Positions 37,301 through 42,156 of a stretch of DNA of 64,000 nucleotides are shown here, in pieces. Both the position numbers and the translations under genes were made by a program. The DNA comes from Hermatobates lingyangjiaoensis (Eukaryota > Arthropoda > Insecta > Hemiptera > Hermatobatidae), in contig JAPFBL010000119.1 of NCBI GenBank assembly GCA_026182355.1, positions 764,501 to 828,500 on the forward strand, given 5' to 3'. Each line of letters starts with the position of its first letter. The first letter of the stretch is position 1. The notes below the pieces were generated by a model. That model saw only the letters and a program-made list of their open reading frames with translations, did no database searches and was not told the DNA's origin.

Positions 37301-40300
37301 CTAACATCGGCTCCTGTTGTCTGTTTACTCGTCATGTTGGTTTCTACACTGGACACAACACTACACTATTAAACAGTTGGCGAATGATCCCGGGTTTCGG
37401 CACCAGTTACGCGTGTCCGGGTAATGAATAGGTTTTTAAAAAAAAGGAATTTAAATAAACTAGCTCGCACGTGATTGAAGACAAGAATCGAGTTTTATTA
37501 GTCAGCTCCTTCTGTTTATAGGAGAGGCAATGTTGATACGGACTTCAACCCTCTAGTCTCTCGCGGGCCGGCGTCTCTCGCGGGCCGGCATTACTTATAT
37601 ATAAACTTTAACAAATGGGAAAGAACACAAAAAGTTACTACAGAACTTACTTTTATATTTCGACATTCGTCGTCATCGGGAAGAAGTCCGAAGTACTTGC
37701 GTTGAGAAGCAAACTACTACTGCTAATTATCTTACTGTAATTATATATATATATATATATATGAAAAATTAATAATCGCAATAACTCTTCATATAAAATA
37801 TGTATTAAATAACCACAATGAAAAAAAATATATTGGATACAATGCTCTAAGACCTTTCGTTGTAACATCATCAGAGAGCTAAAGAAAAAAAAAGTTACAA
37901 GTTAACATGGTTGATTGAAGACTTCAGAACTGCAGGGTTCCCTTACTGAAATTAATATTCCTAAAATTGAAGGAGTCTTGATCTGCTTAATCATTTTTTT
38001 ATCAATATTTCATCCAATTTTTAAAGTCCAGAATTATTGTTCAATAATTTTCCATGAAAATTCTTTATGAGTGCACTTTCAATAGTATTCCTTTTTCTTT
38101 CTGAACACACAAACATTAATTCCTTAGCTTCGTCCCAATTTATTGCATGATTTTTGTTACTTACATGTATGAACAAGGCACTCTTTCGTCTTCCCATCTG
38201 ATTGAATATAATTCTCTGATGATATTGAAACGAAAGGCCTTAGAGCATTGTATCCAATATATATATCTCATGTTATTATTTAATAATTATGTATCTTTAT
38301 TTTAATATGAAATAACATACACCCATGAGTACAGTATAATTAAAGCCATGCAAACAGCAGAATTTCTGCGTTATTGGCTACTTCATTGAAATTGGGTTGC
38401 TAAAAACATGGGGTATTGAATCTCACAACCGGAACAATCTAATACTAAGTGGTCGAACAGTAATATAAATTAGTAGAAATGTTCAAAGGTCTCGGCAAAC
38501 AATGTAGATTATGTAAGATATGAATGCAGATAGATACAAATCGCTTGTGGGCCAGAAACCACTTTCCCTTTCCCGCTGTAATATTTCTATTATTTGCTTT
38601 AGCTCTCGGCAAATAGCGAGTAACCTTTCAAACCCTCAAGAGACAATAAGCTAACAACATTCTCAGAATCATTAACAGATGCTCAGAGTAAATTGGTTAC
38701 AACACAGATTTGCTAACGACACAGCCAATGTAGGAGTCATTCAATAAAATTGAAATCTGAACAACCATCAATCAACCTTTTCGTACTGTTGCAAAAACAT
38801 GACGTCATGTAGCAGCTTTCTAGTTTAACTGCTTTCAGATTAACCTGTTAATCTTAATATATTTAAAAATAACTGTTAAAATTGTTACAGCGATGCTAAT
38901 AAGTAATGCACATAAATATAAAAGTACTTTTTTTTTTGTAATTTTCAAATGTTACTATGTCAATCAGCAATTGATTCACAAACCCAACAAACATTTTAAA
39001 AAAATTATGAAACAATTATACATTATGTAGCAGAGTAAATAGTTTCAAAATAAATTAGCGAAACAAACAAAACTATAGTTTAATAAAATTGAACAATTTT
39101 AAGAGAACTTTTTGATATTAAATATATATAAAATGGATACTAAAACTATTCAATATATATATATTGAATGATCGCAATAAACACGTGATGTAATATACGA
39201 AGTGAAATACACAAGGAAAAGGAAACAAAATAAAGCTTGCATGTTGATTTCAGTTCCTCTCTGATGACATAAACTGGAAGGTATCAGAGCTTTTATTTTT
39301 TTCATTTTTCCTTTAAAATTTACTTAATAAGTATAAGATGTACAGAAACCAAGTAAAATAGAAATCAACGTCTAAACCACAGCGGGGAAATCAGAAGTAG
39401 GCCTAAACTTTGGACCAAGTACAGCTTCATGATTAATTCATGTGCCTCTCACGGTGATGAATTACTAAGTCGAATCCAATGCCTATGTCTTAATTTCCTA
39501 ATATGATGTAGACATTGATTTTTTTTATATATATAAACATTTTTTATTTCAGTAAATTTATGCACTTGATGAATGAAAAGTCGATCCTCATCGAGTAACA
39601 AAGGTTATACATACTCGTAAGCTAAAAGAACACATACTATAAACATAAAAAAAATGTACATACACATGTGTATACATGTATGTGTCTTGTAAACACACAT
39701 ACAATCTACAACTTTATTGATCTGCAACTTGATTATACAATCAGTAGAATCGTCATCAGAAGAAGAAGGAGAGAGAAAACACAGCGCACACAGGCCAGGA
39801 CTGCTGTCTTCGTCTTTACTTCCCTATGGTGACGGTGATATCAACATTTTAAGACATATAGTAAATATATTTTTTTAAAATTATCTCTAGAATGATTTAT
39901 TGATACTTAAGGGACTGGTCTGTTGGGAGTAATAGCTTACAACCGGTTTGTACGGCGAGAGGGCTTACCTTGCACTGGTCAGTGAGAGTGTCATTGTGCA
40001 GCTTAGCCGCCAGTCCCATCATTTCTGCAAAGTGGTCGTTATTCGGAGGACAGTGCGACACCAGGTACTGGCGCAGCTGCTTGAGGGCCTGCTCCGTGTT
40101 CTCTTCCGGTTTGATTCGAGACATGTATTTGATTGCTTCCAGTGCCCAGTCGTACGCCTGTGTAATCATAAGTACAATATATGAAAAGGGTACAAATATA
40201 TTATATATTAAAGGTATACGTATATATTGAATTTACACTATATAAGTACTATTAAAAAAGGTTTTAAAATAAAACCTAAACGTCGGCAACGAGAGCTTGA

Positions 40301-41149
40301 TTTTATATATATATATAATATTATATATATAGTCTGATTCCCTAATCCAGACTTTGCAACCTGTTGTTGTCAAGTAATGTTTAGTTTATCAACTGTAATA
40401 GTTTCAATTCATTTTATTTTATTTTATTCTATGTGTGAAAATTAATTATTTATGCTAATAACATTTTCCTGACGATGGTGATTGTAGTACTGAAACATGT
40501 CGAGGAATAAATTCAATGGAAAGAAATATGGAGAGTTAATTCATGAGACAAGAAACCCAGAGGTAAAAAAAAGAGTTTTAGAAAATTAGAAACATCTTCT
40601 AACAAATTAAATAGTGTGAAATCGGACATTCATTTTTTAAACACATATATGTATATATAACAAGACTTCACAATAAACACGTGAATAATCAATATTCAAA
40701 CAACAATAAGAAGTGGGAAAAAGACTAAAATCTTTCAACCGTAACAAGCGGTCTTCGTCAGAGTCAACTCAGCTCATTGATTGTTATTGCACGTGTTTAT
40801 TGTAAAATCCTGCTAATACCGTGTGCGATACCTACTACTATTTCTGCCACCTTTTTCCTTTCTTCATCCCTGTATGAGTTTGGTTTTCACTCTGACGAAG
40901 ATCGCTTGTTACGGTTGAATGATCTTAGTCTTTTTTCCCACTTCTTATTGTGGTTTGCATATATTTATATATATATACAGAAAAGAACAGAGAAAGTCAC
41001 TACAGAACTCACTTCGATATTTCGACATCCGTCGTCATCAGGAAGAAGTGCGAAGTACTCGCGTTGAGAAGCGAGTGTATACTTGTATATATTTGTGAAT
41101 TTGGGGAGCAATCCTTCTTTTATACATGTTCCGTTAAATGACTGATTTA

Positions 41150-41193
<44 letters not shown>

Positions 41194-42089
41194 ATGGGTG
41201 ATCGCCTATGAAGAGTATGTACCACTGATATTTTTGGTAATGTGGCTCCACCCATGTTTAGAATAGGTACCGAATCATAACTGAGTTTCTTAAAAAAACT
41301 TTTACTTCTGAAAAGACAACAAAGACGTATGCCATAAATGGGGCCAAAACACAATATATTCTGTAAGGAATGCACCGCAGTAAATTCTAGATGCAATTTA
41401 ATTTATAGGTGTTGAACAAAATAAACCTATATTAAAGTTCTAAGAAAAGTTGATGTTAATCTATGGCATTACAAAGTCAGTATGAATGCATAAATGTTTC
41501 ATATATAATTGATGTAGAGTTGATCTAAAGAATGCGGTGTGTCTGGGTAATTTCTCCCTAAATCTTTATTTTATGCTTCCCATTTGTCATTTTCTTCATT
41601 TTATATTCTTTTATAGATAACAACTTTCCCTACTCTTGTGCGTCAGACTGTGTAGCGCACTGTGGTGTAGTGATTTCATAACGTCCATCATCAAAATATA
41701 TAACACATGTTTTATAATAAGGCAGTGGTACTTTGTTGATACTCTCTTTCAGCTTGTTGGGATTAAAGTTTGTTTATTCCAACAACACTTTTAGATCTTT
41801 CTGTTATCAAAGAAACGAAAATCTGCATTTGTTATGTCACCGCTCCATGCAGTATCAAGGCCTTTGCAATTTAGTAGTATTTTTAAATGAATGACTATTA
41901 TTACGAAGACTTTGATAAGTTATATTGAATATTCATACTTGAATTCTTTGAAAAATGTTATTATGGTTTATAAAAATAAATAAAGTGAGTTTTTCTTCAT
42001 CTCTGCGAAACATTGAAATAGGCTACTATTAGTATGAATGAATAAATCGTTTACTCACTCTTTCATGCACACACATACCACATATGCAC

Positions 42090-42156
<67 letters not shown>

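Larger units (their letters stand above)
32441..37595 (-). mobile_element. Ty3/gypsy LTR retrotransposon, 5155 bp, identical LTRs
   Basis: Read on the minus strand: 5' LTR (37405-37595), primer-binding site, gag, protease/reverse transcriptase, RNase H/integrase, polypurine tract and 3' LTR (32441-32631). The order PR-RT-RH-IN is that of Ty3/gypsy. Both LTRs are 191 bp and identical as far as I can compare, with short inverted ends (AGT...ACT). The element is flanked by TATA (32437-32440 and 37596-37599), a 4-bp target duplication. No envelope-like frame exists. It is inserted in the same orientation as the RhoGEF gene. The pol frame has two single-base breaks and a stop separates gag from pol, so this copy probably does not make a full polyprotein. 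Confidence 0.95.
32238..39968 (-). other. RhoGEF intron carrying an LTR retrotransposon
   Basis: 7.7-kb intron. 5.2 kb of it is the gypsy element (32441-37595). The rest includes family-4 and family-5 hammerhead-like repeats and AT-rich DNA without exons. Confidence 0.8.
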
